DNA of 9,478 nucleotides from an uncultured Micrococcales bacterium. GTDB taxonomy: Bacteria; Actinomycetota; Actinomycetes; Actinomycetales; Microbacteriaceae. Numbering within the stretch: the first letter of the stretch is position 1; every line of letters begins with the position of its first letter. The position numbers were made by a program, and so were the translations under genes. Positions 1 through 7,008 of this stretch are shown in pieces. A model generated the notes under the pieces. It had not been told where the DNA came from, searched no databases, and saw nothing but the letters and a program-made list of their open reading frames with translations. The stretch covers positions 1 through 9,478 of the forward strand of contig CAIYOE010000154.1 in assembly GCA_903927775.1 (NCBI GenBank), read 5' to 3'.

Positions 1-1612
1 CGGCAGGATCTGGAACCGGAACAGCAGCAAGCAAACGCTGGGTGTAAGGGTCCTGAGGGTTCTTTAGAATCTGGTCACGGCTACCCTGCTCCACCAGTCG
101 ACCATTTTGCATAACTGCAATCCGGTGCGACAGGATGTCGACAACAGCGAGGTCGTGGCTGATAAATAGGCACGCAAACTTGAGTTTGTCTTGCAGGTCT
201 AGCAGCAGATCCAGGAATCGAGCCTGAACCGATACGTCTAGCGCAGAAGTTGGCTCATCGGCAATTAGGAGATCTGGAGTAAGAGCCAGGGCGCGGGCAA
301 TACCAACACGCTGACGCTGTCCACCAGATAGCTCGTGTGGGTATCGGTTGCGGTAGTGGCGTGGCAATTCAACCTGCGCAAGGAGGTCTTCGACCATACG
401 ATTCAGTTCTTGGCCCTTGGCAACGCCAGCCAGGAAGATTGGCTCACCAATAGATTCACCAATCGGGAGCCTAGGGTTTAGAGACGACGCTGGGTCCTGG
501 AAAACAATTCCAGTGTGACGACGAATTGCTCGAAGGTCTTTTTGGGTTGCGTTGCTAATGTCGGTTCCCACAACATTGATGGAGCCGCTCTTGATCGGAA
601 GGAGGCCGATTGCTGCGCGTCCGACGGTGGTTTTTCCTGAACCGGATTCTCCAACCAAACCAACGATTTCTCCCGGGAAGATCTGAAGATTTAGCTCATG
701 CACTGCCCTAAATGCCGGAATGCGCCCGCGCTTTGGGTACTCGATTACCAGGTCCTTGATATCAAGAACTGGTTTTTCCTGAGTTGCGCCAGCTGCAAGT
801 TCTCGAACTGCAACCGAGCCCAATTTTGGCACAGCCCCCAGCAAGGCCTGTGTGTATGGGTGTTCCGGCCGGTTAAAAATGTTGTCCGAAGTGTTCTGCT
901 CCACAGTCAGGCCATCCTTCATGACCAAAATTCTGTCGGCCAAGTCGGCAACTACACCCATGTCGTGCGTGATTAGAACAACTGCTGAGTTCAGCTTGTC
1001 CTTCAGATTACGCATCAACGACAAAATCTCCGCCTGGACGGTTACGTCTAGAGCCGTGGTTGGCTCGTCGGCGATCAATAACGCAGGATCACAGGCCAGA
1101 GACTGAGCAATCATGGCGCGTTGCCGCTGCCCGCCACTGAGTTGGTGAGGATACTTGTCGAATGCGCGTTCCGGGTCAGGCAATTCGACCATTCCCAGCA
1201 ACTCGATTGCCCTCAACCTTGCCTCTGCAGGTCCCATGTTGAGGTGAGTTCGCAATACCTCTACTATCTGGAAACCGACAGTGTAAACCGGATTCATGGC
1301 AGTCATTGGCTCTTGGAAGATGTAGGCGACCTCTTTACCGCGGTACTTGCGCAGTTGCGAGTTTGGGATGCCCAGCATCTCCTGCCCCTTGACCTTGACG
1401 CTACCCGAAACTCGGGCGTTGCTGGCCAACAGGCCCATGAGCCCCATTGAAGACGACGACTTACCCGAACCGGACTCGCCAACTATCGCCAAAACCTCGC
1501 CCGCGTGAACTTCGTAGTTCATGTCGATAGCGGCTGGATACCAAACTCCGTCGACCCAGAACTCAACGTTGTAGTCCTGAACCTTGAGGATTACCTCTTG
1601 TGAAATAGTCAT
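1..1612 (-). CDS. Fused dual-domain peptide ABC transporter ATPase (DppD-DppF type), C-terminus cut by window edge
   Basis: Cytoplasmic ATPase that should power the peptide importer encoded by the two permease genes just upstream. 537 codons read from the ATG at 1612 to the left edge without a stop. Two complete ABC domains are visible. Domain 1 has Walker A GESGSGKS at residues 45-52, signature LSGGQRQR at 158-165, Walker B LLIADEPT at 178-185 and the H-loop His in LITHD at about 216. Domain 2 has GESGSGKT at 321-328, LSGGQRQR at 428-435, LLIADEPT at 448-455 and FISHD at 483-487. Each is followed by the oligopeptide-ATPase tail motif (HPYTQALLGAVP, DPYTQRLLAAVP), so only a few residues should be missing. 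All catalytic motifs are intact in both halves. The start follows an AGGA-type Shine-Dalgarno and lies 18 nt after the upstream permease stop, indicating one operon. Fusion of the D and F subunits is common in actinobacteria. Peptide specificity is inferred from the family. Confidence 0.95.
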   Translation of the reverse strand, partial: MTISQEVILKVQDYNVEFWVDGVWYPAAIDMNYEVHAGEVLAIVGESGSGKSSSSMGLMGLLASNARVSGSVKVKGQEMLGIPNSQLRKYRGKEVAYIFQEPMTAMNPVYTVGFQIVEVLRTHLNMGPAEARLRAIELLGMVELPDPERAFDKYPHQLSGGQRQRAMIAQSLACDPALLIADEPTTALDVTVQAEILSLMRNLKDKLNSAVVLITHDMGVVADLADRILVMKDGLTVEQNTSDNIFNRPEHPYTQALLGAVPKLGSVAVRELAAGATQEKPVLDIKDLVIEYPKRGRIPAFRAVHELNLQIFPGEIVGLVGESGSGKTTVGRAAIGLLPIKSGSINVVGTDISNATQKDLRAIRRHTGIVFQDPASSLNPRLPIGESIGEPIFLAGVAKGQELNRMVEDLLAQVELPRHYRNRYPHELSGGQRQRVGIARALALTPDLLIADEPTSALDVSVQARFLDLLLDLQDKLKFACLFISHDLAVVDILSHRIAVMQNGRLVEQGSRDQILKNPQDPYTQRLLAAVPVPDPA

Positions 1613-1630
1613 TGCTAAAGTCCTGGTTTC

Positions 1631-2674
1631 TTACTTGCTCTTGGAGTCGTTAGTCGGAGTTCTGAAAGTGGCTTTCAGAAGTTCCTTGCGCGAGATTTGA
1701 CGACGCTGACGCGGGTCAAAGGCATCTCTGAGGCCATCACCGATGAAGTTCACGCACAGTGCGATACCGATAATGAGCACACCTGGCCAATAGAACAACC
1801 AAGGGCTCACCGTAAAGGAATCCTGATAATCACTGATTAGCGAACCGAGAGAGACGTCTGGTGCCTGAACACCGAAACCGATGTAGGACAGGGCGGTCTC
1901 AAGAAGGATTGCTCCTGCCAACATCAAAGTCACCGAGACAATGATCACACCCATGGCGTTGGGCAGAATGTGCTTGAAAATGATTCGTGTGTGCGATGCG
2001 CCCGCTACTCGAGCCGCGTCAACGAACTCTCGCTCTCGAAGCGACAGGAATTCACCTCTCACCAGTCGGGCGAGGCCCGTCCAGGAGAACAAACCTAGGT
2101 AAATCGCCAGCGCAACCACGCCCAAGTTACCGAACTTGAAACCGATTACTGCACCAATGATGATCGACGGAATCGTGATGATGAAGTCGGTGAATCGCAT
2201 GAGGATTGCATCAACCCAGCCGCGGAAATAACCAGACACCGCACCGATGATAGTTCCAAGAATTCCACCGATAAGGCCTACTACCAACATCACCATGATT
2301 GATTGCTCGGCACCACGCATAACGAGCGCGAAATAGTCGCGTCCGATTGGATCCTGCCCAAAAGGGTGAGACCAGGTCGGGCAGCCCACGGAGTCCTTAC
2401 AGAAAGTGGAGTCTGGGATGTCGGTAATCGTGTACTTCCACCATCCCTGGACCGTTATGGGAGCTTTCTCGGTTCCCAGATGAATACCCGAGGCCGAGAA
2501 CACAAAAATTCCGATAAAGATCAACGCGATCAAGGACGCCACCGCGGGCTTGTGCCTGAAGAACTTTCGGCGAATTAGCTGTCCTTGACTTAGGCCAGCT
2601 GTTTCGCGAAGTTCAATCTGGTTCTCGCCCTCGGTGGAACTGTTTGCAGCTTCGTTTTTCTTGTCTTTAGCCAT
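1631..2674 (-). CDS. Peptide ABC transporter permease, DppC/OppC type
   Basis: Inner-membrane permease subunit, 347 aa, slightly longer than the usual 280-320. A charged cytoplasmic N-tail (1-35) is followed by an OppC_N-type segment with the first membrane helix at about 44-62. A periplasmic-side loop follows, carrying the conserved HPFGQDPIGRD (103-113) that typifies DppC/OppC. Further helices lie at about 126-147, 165-197, 240-268 and 293-312. The EAA loop that docks onto the ATPase is seen at 214-243 (EREFVDAARVAGA...HILPNAMG). The C-terminus GDGLRDAFDPRQRR is typical of the family, with a further basic tail. Two cysteines (92, 98) sit in the first external loop and could form a disulfide. 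The gene starts 5 nt after the DppB-like stop and shows no clear Shine-Dalgarno, so its translation is probably coupled to the upstream gene. Substrate assumed to be di- or oligopeptides. Confidence 0.95.
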   Translation of the reverse strand: MAKDKKNEAANSSTEGENQIELRETAGLSQGQLIRRKFFRHKPAVASLIALIFIGIFVFSASGIHLGTEKAPITVQGWWKYTITDIPDSTFCKDSVGCPTWSHPFGQDPIGRDYFALVMRGAEQSIMVMLVVGLIGGILGTIIGAVSGYFRGWVDAILMRFTDFIITIPSIIIGAVIGFKFGNLGVVALAIYLGLFSWTGLARLVRGEFLSLREREFVDAARVAGASHTRIIFKHILPNAMGVIIVSVTLMLAGAILLETALSYIGFGVQAPDVSLGSLISDYQDSFTVSPWLFYWPGVLIIGIALCVNFIGDGLRDAFDPRQRRQISRKELLKATFRTPTNDSKSK

Positions 2675-2679
2675 GATTT

Positions 2680-4221
2680 TTACTTACTTACTCGAATTCT
2701 TGGGTCAAGCGCTGAATACAGCAGGTCGGCAACCAGGTTGGCCATTACCGCCATAAACGATGTGATGGCAAAGACGCCCATCAGCAGGTTGAGGTCCTGG
2801 CTGCTAATAGCACTTCTAAACAAGGTTCCCATTCCATGCCAACCGAACACTGATTCCGTAATGATGGCTCCACCGATTACTCCGGCAAAATCGAATGCCA
2901 TCAACGTGGTAAGGGGAATCATGGCGTTTCTAAGAGCGTGTCGAACGATCACAACGCGCTCGCTCAGCCCCTTAGCGCGAGCGGTTCGGATGTAATCCAT
3001 GTTCATTACCTCGAGCAAGCTGCCTCGGGAATAACGTACATAACCCGCAAACGAAATCAGCGTTAGTGCGATGGTGGGCAACAGAACGTGAACGAAACCG
3101 TCCATGAGGTTGATCCAGAAGTTATCGCTTGAAAGTCGAACGCTGACGGTTCCGTAGGTAGGAATAGGCCTCAGATCGATGCCATCGGAGTGAATGTAGC
3201 CGCTCCAAGTGTTCATCATTCGATCAATCAGAAGCAGAAGCGAAGCGAAAACCGACGTGATAACCGTGGTTCGGATTGCCGAGCCTCGGTCCACTTTGGT
3301 GAAGGCAACCGCGGCCACTATAGCCAAAACCACCAACAGCAGCATGGGTGCGATAAGCGCTAAGAAGCTCAGGTGCTTGGCGCTCCACAGCGCATTGATT
3401 GGGAAATACAAAGCCACGGTGGCAATTGCCACAGTGAGGCTAGCCAGCACAACCCGACGATTTTCCATACCAACCACTATGGCGGCAATGCCAACGCTGA
3501 TGCCAGCGGTAAGTAGGCCCACTCCGACAATGCCCAGACCTGGCTTGAGGAGCCAATCAGTTACGTTGACTAACCAAAGCAAAATCACTGTTGAAACAAA
3601 AGCGCCACCAAAAATAAACCAGACTCGGCGCCTAGACCCAGAGATGATTCCCGCGACCGAGATTCCAATGAGGATTGCCGCGCCTATCATCCAGGGAACG
3701 GTTATTTGGCCGGAGCCTAAGAAATTGTTGAACTCGATCGCCATGTACTGCTTTAGCAACACTGCTACCCAGAAAATTGGTAGGGAAAACATGAGGAACG
3801 AAATGAAAGTCATGGTGTAGTCGAGGCGACTGTACTGGCGGATGGCGGTAATCACACCCACGGTGATACCTAGCACGATGGCCAGAATAGTAGCGCCCAA
3901 AACCAGTCGGATGGTCACTGGAATGGCAGCTGAAATCTCATTGACAACCAGCAGTCCGTCGCGTGTTTTTCCCAGGTCTGCGTGGCCGGTGAGCACACCA
4001 AGCACTCCCCTGAGCCAGTCGAAATAGCGAATCGGAGGTGGTACGTCCAGGTGAAGCTCGCGGGTCATCTGCGCGATCAAAAAGTCGCGGTTCTTCGCAG
4101 AACTGGTTCGCAGCTCGGCTAACGGGTCTCCCGAAAAGGCTTCGAGGTTGTAAACGATGTATGAGGACCCAAAAAGGATCAGCAAAACGATACCGATTCT
4201 TCGGGCGATGTATGCGAGCAC
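2680..4221 (-). CDS. Peptide ABC transporter permease, DppB/OppB type, with a large extra hydrophobic insertion
   Basis: Membrane permease partner of the DppC-like protein. The 513 aa are well above the roughly 310-340 of canonical DppB. The ends are canonical: N-terminal helix YIARRIGIVLLILFG, the gate helices to about residue 165 (RLDYTMTFISFLMFSLPIFW), the EAA loop at 404-436 (EVMNMDYIRTARAKGLSERV...ALRNAMIP), and the C-terminal helices ending LLYSALDPRIR. Between about 166 and 345 lies an insertion containing about six extra hydrophobic segments (near 173-194, 200-222, 228-250, 257-273, 284-308, 317-332), where normal family members have a short loop. No frameshift or stop is visible, so the insertion is translated in frame. 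Start is GTG at 4221 with only a weak GGA upstream. The 101-nt gap to the binding-protein gene holds a strong stem-loop that may lower expression of this and the following genes. Confidence 0.93.
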   Translation of the reverse strand: MLAYIARRIGIVLLILFGSSYIVYNLEAFSGDPLAELRTSSAKNRDFLIAQMTRELHLDVPPPIRYFDWLRGVLGVLTGHADLGKTRDGLLVVNEISAAIPVTIRLVLGATILAIVLGITVGVITAIRQYSRLDYTMTFISFLMFSLPIFWVAVLLKQYMAIEFNNFLGSGQITVPWMIGAAILIGISVAGIISGSRRRVWFIFGGAFVSTVILLWLVNVTDWLLKPGLGIVGVGLLTAGISVGIAAIVVGMENRRVVLASLTVAIATVALYFPINALWSAKHLSFLALIAPMLLLVVLAIVAAVAFTKVDRGSAIRTTVITSVFASLLLLIDRMMNTWSGYIHSDGIDLRPIPTYGTVSVRLSSDNFWINLMDGFVHVLLPTIALTLISFAGYVRYSRGSLLEVMNMDYIRTARAKGLSERVVIVRHALRNAMIPLTTLMAFDFAGVIGGAIITESVFGWHGMGTLFRSAISSQDLNLLMGVFAITSFMAVMANLVADLLYSALDPRIRVSK

Positions 4222-4252
4222 TAGCTTAAATCCATTTCTTTGCTTTAAAAGG

Positions 4253-4308
4253 GCTCAAAGCGGGGGCATTCACTTTTTGTGAATGCCCCCGCAATGTTGA
4301 GCTTTTTT
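4253..4308 (-). terminator. Strong intergenic stem-loop between binding-protein and permease genes (partial terminator/attenuator)
   Basis: A perfect 14-bp stem (4260-4273 pairs with 4279-4292, GCGGGGGCATTCAC arm, 5-nt loop) sits directly after the binding-protein stop and 39 nt before the DppB-like start. An outer GCTCAA/TTGAGC pairing (4253-4258 with 4297-4302) extends it. In the operon direction the stem is followed by a short, interrupted T tract. On the plus strand it is followed by six uninterrupted Ts (4303-4308), so it could terminate from both sides and more cleanly against antisense transcription. The inferred role is differential expression: abundant binding protein, less permease/ATPase, or 3'-end stabilisation of the binding-protein mRNA. 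Confidence 0.8.
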
Positions 4309-4322
4309 CTAGAATCTAGATC

Positions 4323-6221
4323 CTAGAAGTGCCACTCCCAGTAGTTCCAAACCATGTTTGGAATCAGCGGGCTTGGCTTGACGTTCTTCAGGCTGCTCGA
4401 GTAAGCAGCAACCGAAGGCCACTGGTATAGCGGTAGGGTCCACGCCTTCGCCATGATGATCTTGTCTGCAGCTAGGTACTTTGCAGTGATCTGTGCGTCG
4501 GTTAGCGGAGCCTCTAGGCTGTGCAGCACGGTGTCAAGCGCCGAGTCGTTCCAGCCGTAGTGGTTGTTTCCACCGTCGCTCTGGTAGTTGGCGTTGTTAC
4601 CGGTCTGGCTAACAACCTGTGGAGCCCACGCGAACATTGCTACGTCGTAGTTCGGGTCGTCAAGCTTGCTCGACCATGCAGCGTTACCTACGGTCGAAAC
4701 CTTGAAACCAGCCTTGGCTTCTTCGGCTGCGATTAGCAGGTTCTCACCGATGCGACGTGCGTTGTTCTTGAACAGCATGTTGATTGCAACAGTGTTCGAG
4801 CCGTCTGCAGCCGATGGGTACCACTTCTGAACTAGCTTCAGTGCAGCAGCGGTGCGCTCTGCCTGGGTGCCAGCGGTGTAAACGCTAACTCCGCTGCCAG
4901 CAACTACGCTCTTGTAGCCGGTCTGTCCCGGTAGCAAGAAGTTGCTGTTCATAACGGTGGCGTCTGCCTGGTTGTTTGGGTCGTAAGCCTGGGAAACTTC
5001 CTTGTTTACGATCGACTGGCGAGGCAGTGCAAGCAAGAAGGCCTTGCGGAGATCGCGTGCCTTCTGGCCGTGCGAGTCAGCGAATGGGCCGTTGTAGTCA
5101 GCTGCGTTTGCATCGGTCTGCAAGGCGCTGTTTCCAACGCGAAGGTCCACGTGCTCGTAGGTCATGGTGGTTCCGGTCTCGACAGTCACTCCACCAAGCT
5201 GCTTTAGCTGCTGGTAGGTGGCGGTGTCAGGCTGGCCATCGTAGACGTCGATCTCGCCGTTTCCAAGTGCCTGCGCAGCTGGGGCACCATCGGTGACGAA
5301 GCTGAAAATTACCTTGTTAAGCGGGTTGGTCTTCGACAGTGCAGGTCCCGAGGTGTACTTAGGGTTGCGAACCAAGGTCACCGAGGTGTTCTTGATTGCG
5401 CTCTGCACGATAAAGCCACCGTTGCTAACTAGCAAGAGTGGGTTGGTGCTGGCGTTGATGTCCTGGATGTTGTATCCGGTCGACCAAATGGCACCAATCT
5501 TTGCCAAACGTGCGTTTGGACCCTTTAGACCCGCGTTGAAGTCGCTAAGGAACTTGGCGGTTGCTGCAGCACCTGCGGCTGGGGTTGGTAGAGCAGTCTT
5601 GCCGTCGGCAAGCAACTCAAGTGCGTGAACTGGCGATGGGCCAGGACCCGAGATCTGCCAGTCTGGCTGGAACGAGTCGTACTTGAGGGTTACGGACATC
5701 TTGTCCTTGCTCAGAGAGACGCTCTTGATGTGGTTGTCGTAGACGCCACCGTATCCGCCAGAGGTGAATGCAGGCGCGGTGTCGCCACTTGGGTCTCCCA
5801 GGCCGGCCTTCTTAGAGTAGGCGCTGCTGTTTAGGATGTGGCTGAGAAGTAGGTCTACACCGGTGATAGCTACGCCGTCGGACCAAACCTGGCCCTTGTT
5901 TACGGTGTAGGTCACTTCGAAGTCGTTCTTGACGTTCTTGGCGATCTTGAAGGTACCGAACTTGGTGTTGCGAACCAGGTTTGGCTTGTTGTCGTAGTAC
6001 CAGAAGCCAGCGCTGGTTAGGTAACCGATGTCGCTGTTGGTAACGAGGTTGGTGTCCGGGGTGCCCGAGTTCAACGACGTCATTGCAGTGGTCTCGTTGA
6101 TGATAACGGTTGATTTAGCTGCCGCATTGGCGCTGCTTGCCACTAGACCGGTAGCCGTTGAGGTGGCCAACAATCCCGCTGCAAGAATCGCGACCGAACG
6201 CAGAGTGCGTTTTGCCTGCAT
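4323..6221 (-). CDS. Secreted peptide ABC transporter substrate-binding protein, family 5 (DppA/OppA type)
   Basis: Extracytoplasmic receptor for the adjacent importer, 632 aa from the chosen start. A Sec signal peptide is clear: MQAKRTLR, a hydrophobic stretch, and a cleavage region ASSANAAA around residues 29-35. The body is of SBP_bac_5 type; the WSDGVAITGVD segment (113-123) corresponds to the family's conserved SDG-x-(V/I)-T-x-D motif. The length fits the larger members of the family. There is no cysteine in the whole protein, hence no lipobox, which is unusual for a Gram-positive binding protein. The ATG at 6221 was chosen over the in-frame GTG at 6248 because AAGGAG stands exactly 6 nt before it and the signal peptide then begins at its basic n-region. 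It is first in the operon and is separated from the permeases by a stem-loop. The ligand is probably a peptide, but sequence alone does not exclude other family-5 ligands. Confidence 0.93.
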   Translation of the reverse strand: MQAKRTLRSVAILAAGLLATSTATGLVASSANAAAKSTVIINETTAMTSLNSGTPDTNLVTNSDIGYLTSAGFWYYDNKPNLVRNTKFGTFKIAKNVKNDFEVTYTVNKGQVWSDGVAITGVDLLLSHILNSSAYSKKAGLGDPSGDTAPAFTSGGYGGVYDNHIKSVSLSKDKMSVTLKYDSFQPDWQISGPGPSPVHALELLADGKTALPTPAAGAAATAKFLSDFNAGLKGPNARLAKIGAIWSTGYNIQDINASTNPLLLVSNGGFIVQSAIKNTSVTLVRNPKYTSGPALSKTNPLNKVIFSFVTDGAPAAQALGNGEIDVYDGQPDTATYQQLKQLGGVTVETGTTMTYEHVDLRVGNSALQTDANAADYNGPFADSHGQKARDLRKAFLLALPRQSIVNKEVSQAYDPNNQADATVMNSNFLLPGQTGYKSVVAGSGVSVYTAGTQAERTAAALKLVQKWYPSAADGSNTVAINMLFKNNARRIGENLLIAAEEAKAGFKVSTVGNAAWSSKLDDPNYDVAMFAWAPQVVSQTGNNANYQSDGGNNHYGWNDSALDTVLHSLEAPLTDAQITAKYLAADKIIMAKAWTLPLYQWPSVAAYSSSLKNVKPSPLIPNMVWNYWEWHF

Positions 6222-6227
6222 GTTTCT

Positions 6228-6233
6228 CTCCTT
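6228..6233 (-). promoter_or_regulatory. Shine-Dalgarno of the binding-protein gene
   Basis: AAGGAG on the minus strand, 6 nt before the ATG at 6221. It is the strongest ribosome binding site in the window and fixes the start of the binding protein, ruling against the GTG start at 6248. It fits the need for high expression of this subunit. Confidence 0.85.
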
Positions 6234-6309
6234 ATTGTTTTCCAGCACTGTTAACCGAAAACTGGACGTGAGTCACTCGTTCCAGGCAACAACGCCTTGG
6301 GTGCTACCT

Positions 6310-6315
6310 AATCTA
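6310..6315 (-). promoter_or_regulatory. Candidate -10 element for the peptide transporter operon
   Basis: TAGATT on the minus strand, about 90 nt before the binding-protein start. No convincing -35 is found at 17-18 nt (the best is TGGTTA at 18 nt), so the assignment is tentative. The A/T-rich tract at 6346-6366, just upstream, would suit an UP-like element. A small imperfect hairpin (6282-6300) would lie in the resulting 5' UTR. Confidence 0.25.
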
Positions 6316-6373
6316 CAAAGAATTTTCGATGAATAACCAGCAAACGACTTTTATTTTGATTTTTTTACTCAGT

Positions 6374-6390
6374 CGTTACAAACCGTTACA
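6374..6390. promoter_or_regulatory. Tandem CGTTACA direct repeat, candidate response-regulator operator
   Basis: Two identical heptamers CGTTACA (6374-6380 and 6384-6390) are spaced 10 bp apart. On the minus strand they read as GTAAC-N5-GTAAC. One-turn tandem half-sites are typical of OmpR/PhoB-family response regulators; from memory, the arrangement resembles sites reported for actinobacterial MtrA. It lies in the divergent region, about 150 nt from the binding-protein start and 47 nt from the DCC-protein start, so it could serve either gene. The repeat is seen directly; the regulator is a guess. Confidence 0.4.
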
Positions 6391-6424
6391 TTGTCAGAAC
6401 ATTTCCTGGCGAAATTGTCTCTGT

Positions 6425-6437
6425 TAGCCTTAACCAG
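6425..6437 (+). promoter_or_regulatory. Candidate extended -10 giving a leaderless transcript of the DCC-protein gene
   Basis: TGTTAGCCT contains a TG-N extended -10 hexamer (TAGCCT, 6425-6430) placed 6 nt before the GTG start at 6437. No Shine-Dalgarno is present, and an in-frame TAA at 6431 prevents any earlier start. Together these suggest transcription beginning at or next to the start codon, a common arrangement in actinobacteria. No good -35 is visible. Confidence 0.35.
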
Positions 6438-6826
6438 TGGACGACCTGCTGCTGATATTCGATGCGGATTGCGGATTTTGCCAATCTTGTGTTCGTTGGG
6501 GTAACCGCAATCTCAAATCTTTCCCAAAAACCAGGGGCTTTCAGCACCTAGACCTCTCGCTGGGACCAATCACCGTCGATCAAGCCAAGCGTTCCATTTG
6601 GTTGGTCTCGACATCCAACTCACTCTTTGAGCCCTTGCCCGCGAATCGAGCAGCGGCATTTATTCTGAGGCATGAACCGAATCTGTTTTGGAAACTTGTG
6701 GGATTTGCAATAGACCTACCCGGAATCCGGATTCTTGCGCGCCTCGTCTACTTTGCAGTTGCCAAGAACCGCGCAAAACTTCCTGGCGCAACCGAGGCTT
6801 GCGAGCTTGCGCAAAAATTGCAGTAA
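6437..6826 (+). CDS. DCC-family (DUF393) thiol-disulfide oxidoreductase-like protein
   Basis: A small protein of 129 aa, typical for the family. The defining N-terminal motif is present: FDADCGFC, with the CxxC pair at Cys12 and Cys15 inside a DxDCxxC context, and a further Cys at 18. The C-terminal YFAVAKNRAKLPG also matches the family pattern. There is no signal peptide, so it should act in the cytoplasm, or at the membrane through its hydrophobic C-terminal part (about residues 85-110). DCC1-like proteins are predicted thiol-disulfide oxidoreductases; the physiological substrate is generally unknown and nothing here reveals it. The start is GTG, the first possible start after the in-frame TAA at 6431, with no Shine-Dalgarno. 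It is divergent from the peptide transporter operon and its stop lies only 27 nt before the cobalamin riboswitch helix P1, so read-through into the B12 operon is possible. Confidence 0.88.
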   Translation: MDDLLLIFDADCGFCQSCVRWGNRNLKSFPKTRGFQHLDLSLGPITVDQAKRSIWLVSTSNSLFEPLPANRAAAFILRHEPNLFWKLVGFAIDLPGIRILARLVYFAVAKNRAKLPGATEACELAQKLQ

Positions 6827-6829
6827 CCT
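6799..6829 (+). promoter_or_regulatory. Weak candidate promoter for the riboswitch-controlled operon
   Basis: TTGCGA (6799-6804) and TAACCT (6824-6829) are separated by 19 nt and would start transcription near 6836, just upstream of the riboswitch. The elements overlap the last codons and stop of the DCC gene. The spacer is longer than optimal, so this is only a candidate; the alternative is co-transcription from the DCC promoter. Confidence 0.25.
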
Positions 6830-6853
6830 GAAAACACATCGAGAGATGTAGCT

Positions 6854-6988
6854 TTTGCTCTGTATGGGGAAAGCTGGTGTAAATCCAGCGCTGACCCGCA
6901 ACCGTAAATCTGCTTGTGCAGAAAGTCGGAATGCCCATTTTGAGCAAATGACTCCAAATAATCACCGTCGAGGTCTACGGGTGGAGTC
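6854..6988 (+). promoter_or_regulatory. Cobalamin (vitamin B12) riboswitch
   Basis: An RNA sensor that should reduce expression of the downstream operon when cobalamin is plentiful. The core reads GGGGAAAGCTGGTG, AAATCCAGCGCTGACCCGCA and AACCGTAAA, with a B12-box-like GTCGGAATGCCC (6925-6936). Helices can be drawn directly. P1 is TTTGCTC 6854-6860 with GAGCAAA 6942-6948. P2 is ATGGG 6864-6868 with CCCAT 6934-6938. The P5 stem-loop is GCTGG 6873-6877 with CCAGC 6885-6889. A peripheral hairpin is TCTGC 6909-6913 with GCAGA 6918-6922. A 3' hairpin, GACTCCA 6950-6956 with TGGAGTC 6982-6988, occupies the place of the regulatory P13 helix whose loop normally kisses L5. A GNRA-like loop hairpin (6836-6849) lies just 5'. 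The compact layout and CGGAATGCC box recall the smaller cobalamin-II aptamers, judged from memory. The regulated genes are consistent with B12 uptake. Confidence 0.92.
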
Positions 6989-7008
6989 GGAAGAACTTAT
7001 TTCCGATT

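Noticed and set aside
3209..3820. A 203-codon plus-strand reading frame opposite the DppB-like permease
   Set aside because: It is antisense to a well-supported gene, has the low-complexity Thr/Ala/Ile/Arg composition expected of an antisense shadow, and lacks start signals or domains.
6222..6248. GTG at 6248 as start of the binding protein (9 extra residues)
   Set aside because: The AAGGAG site lies downstream of it and exactly 6 nt before the ATG at 6221. The extra residues MLENNKERN would precede an otherwise complete signal peptide.
6268..6276. GTGAGTCAC short odd palindrome upstream of the binding-protein gene
   Set aside because: Only four paired positions per arm and no second copy; expected by chance in a region this size.
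6282..6300. Imperfect hairpin in the presumed 5' UTR of the binding-protein gene
   Set aside because: Only a GGC/GCC and CCA/TGG pairing with a bulge. It is too weak to claim as a regulatory element.
6437..6826. DCC-family protein as a disulfide-bond catalyst for the six-cysteine secreted protein
   Set aside because: It has no signal peptide and its CxxC motif is at the extreme N-terminus of a cytosolic-looking protein. The adjacency to the B12 operon is probably incidental.
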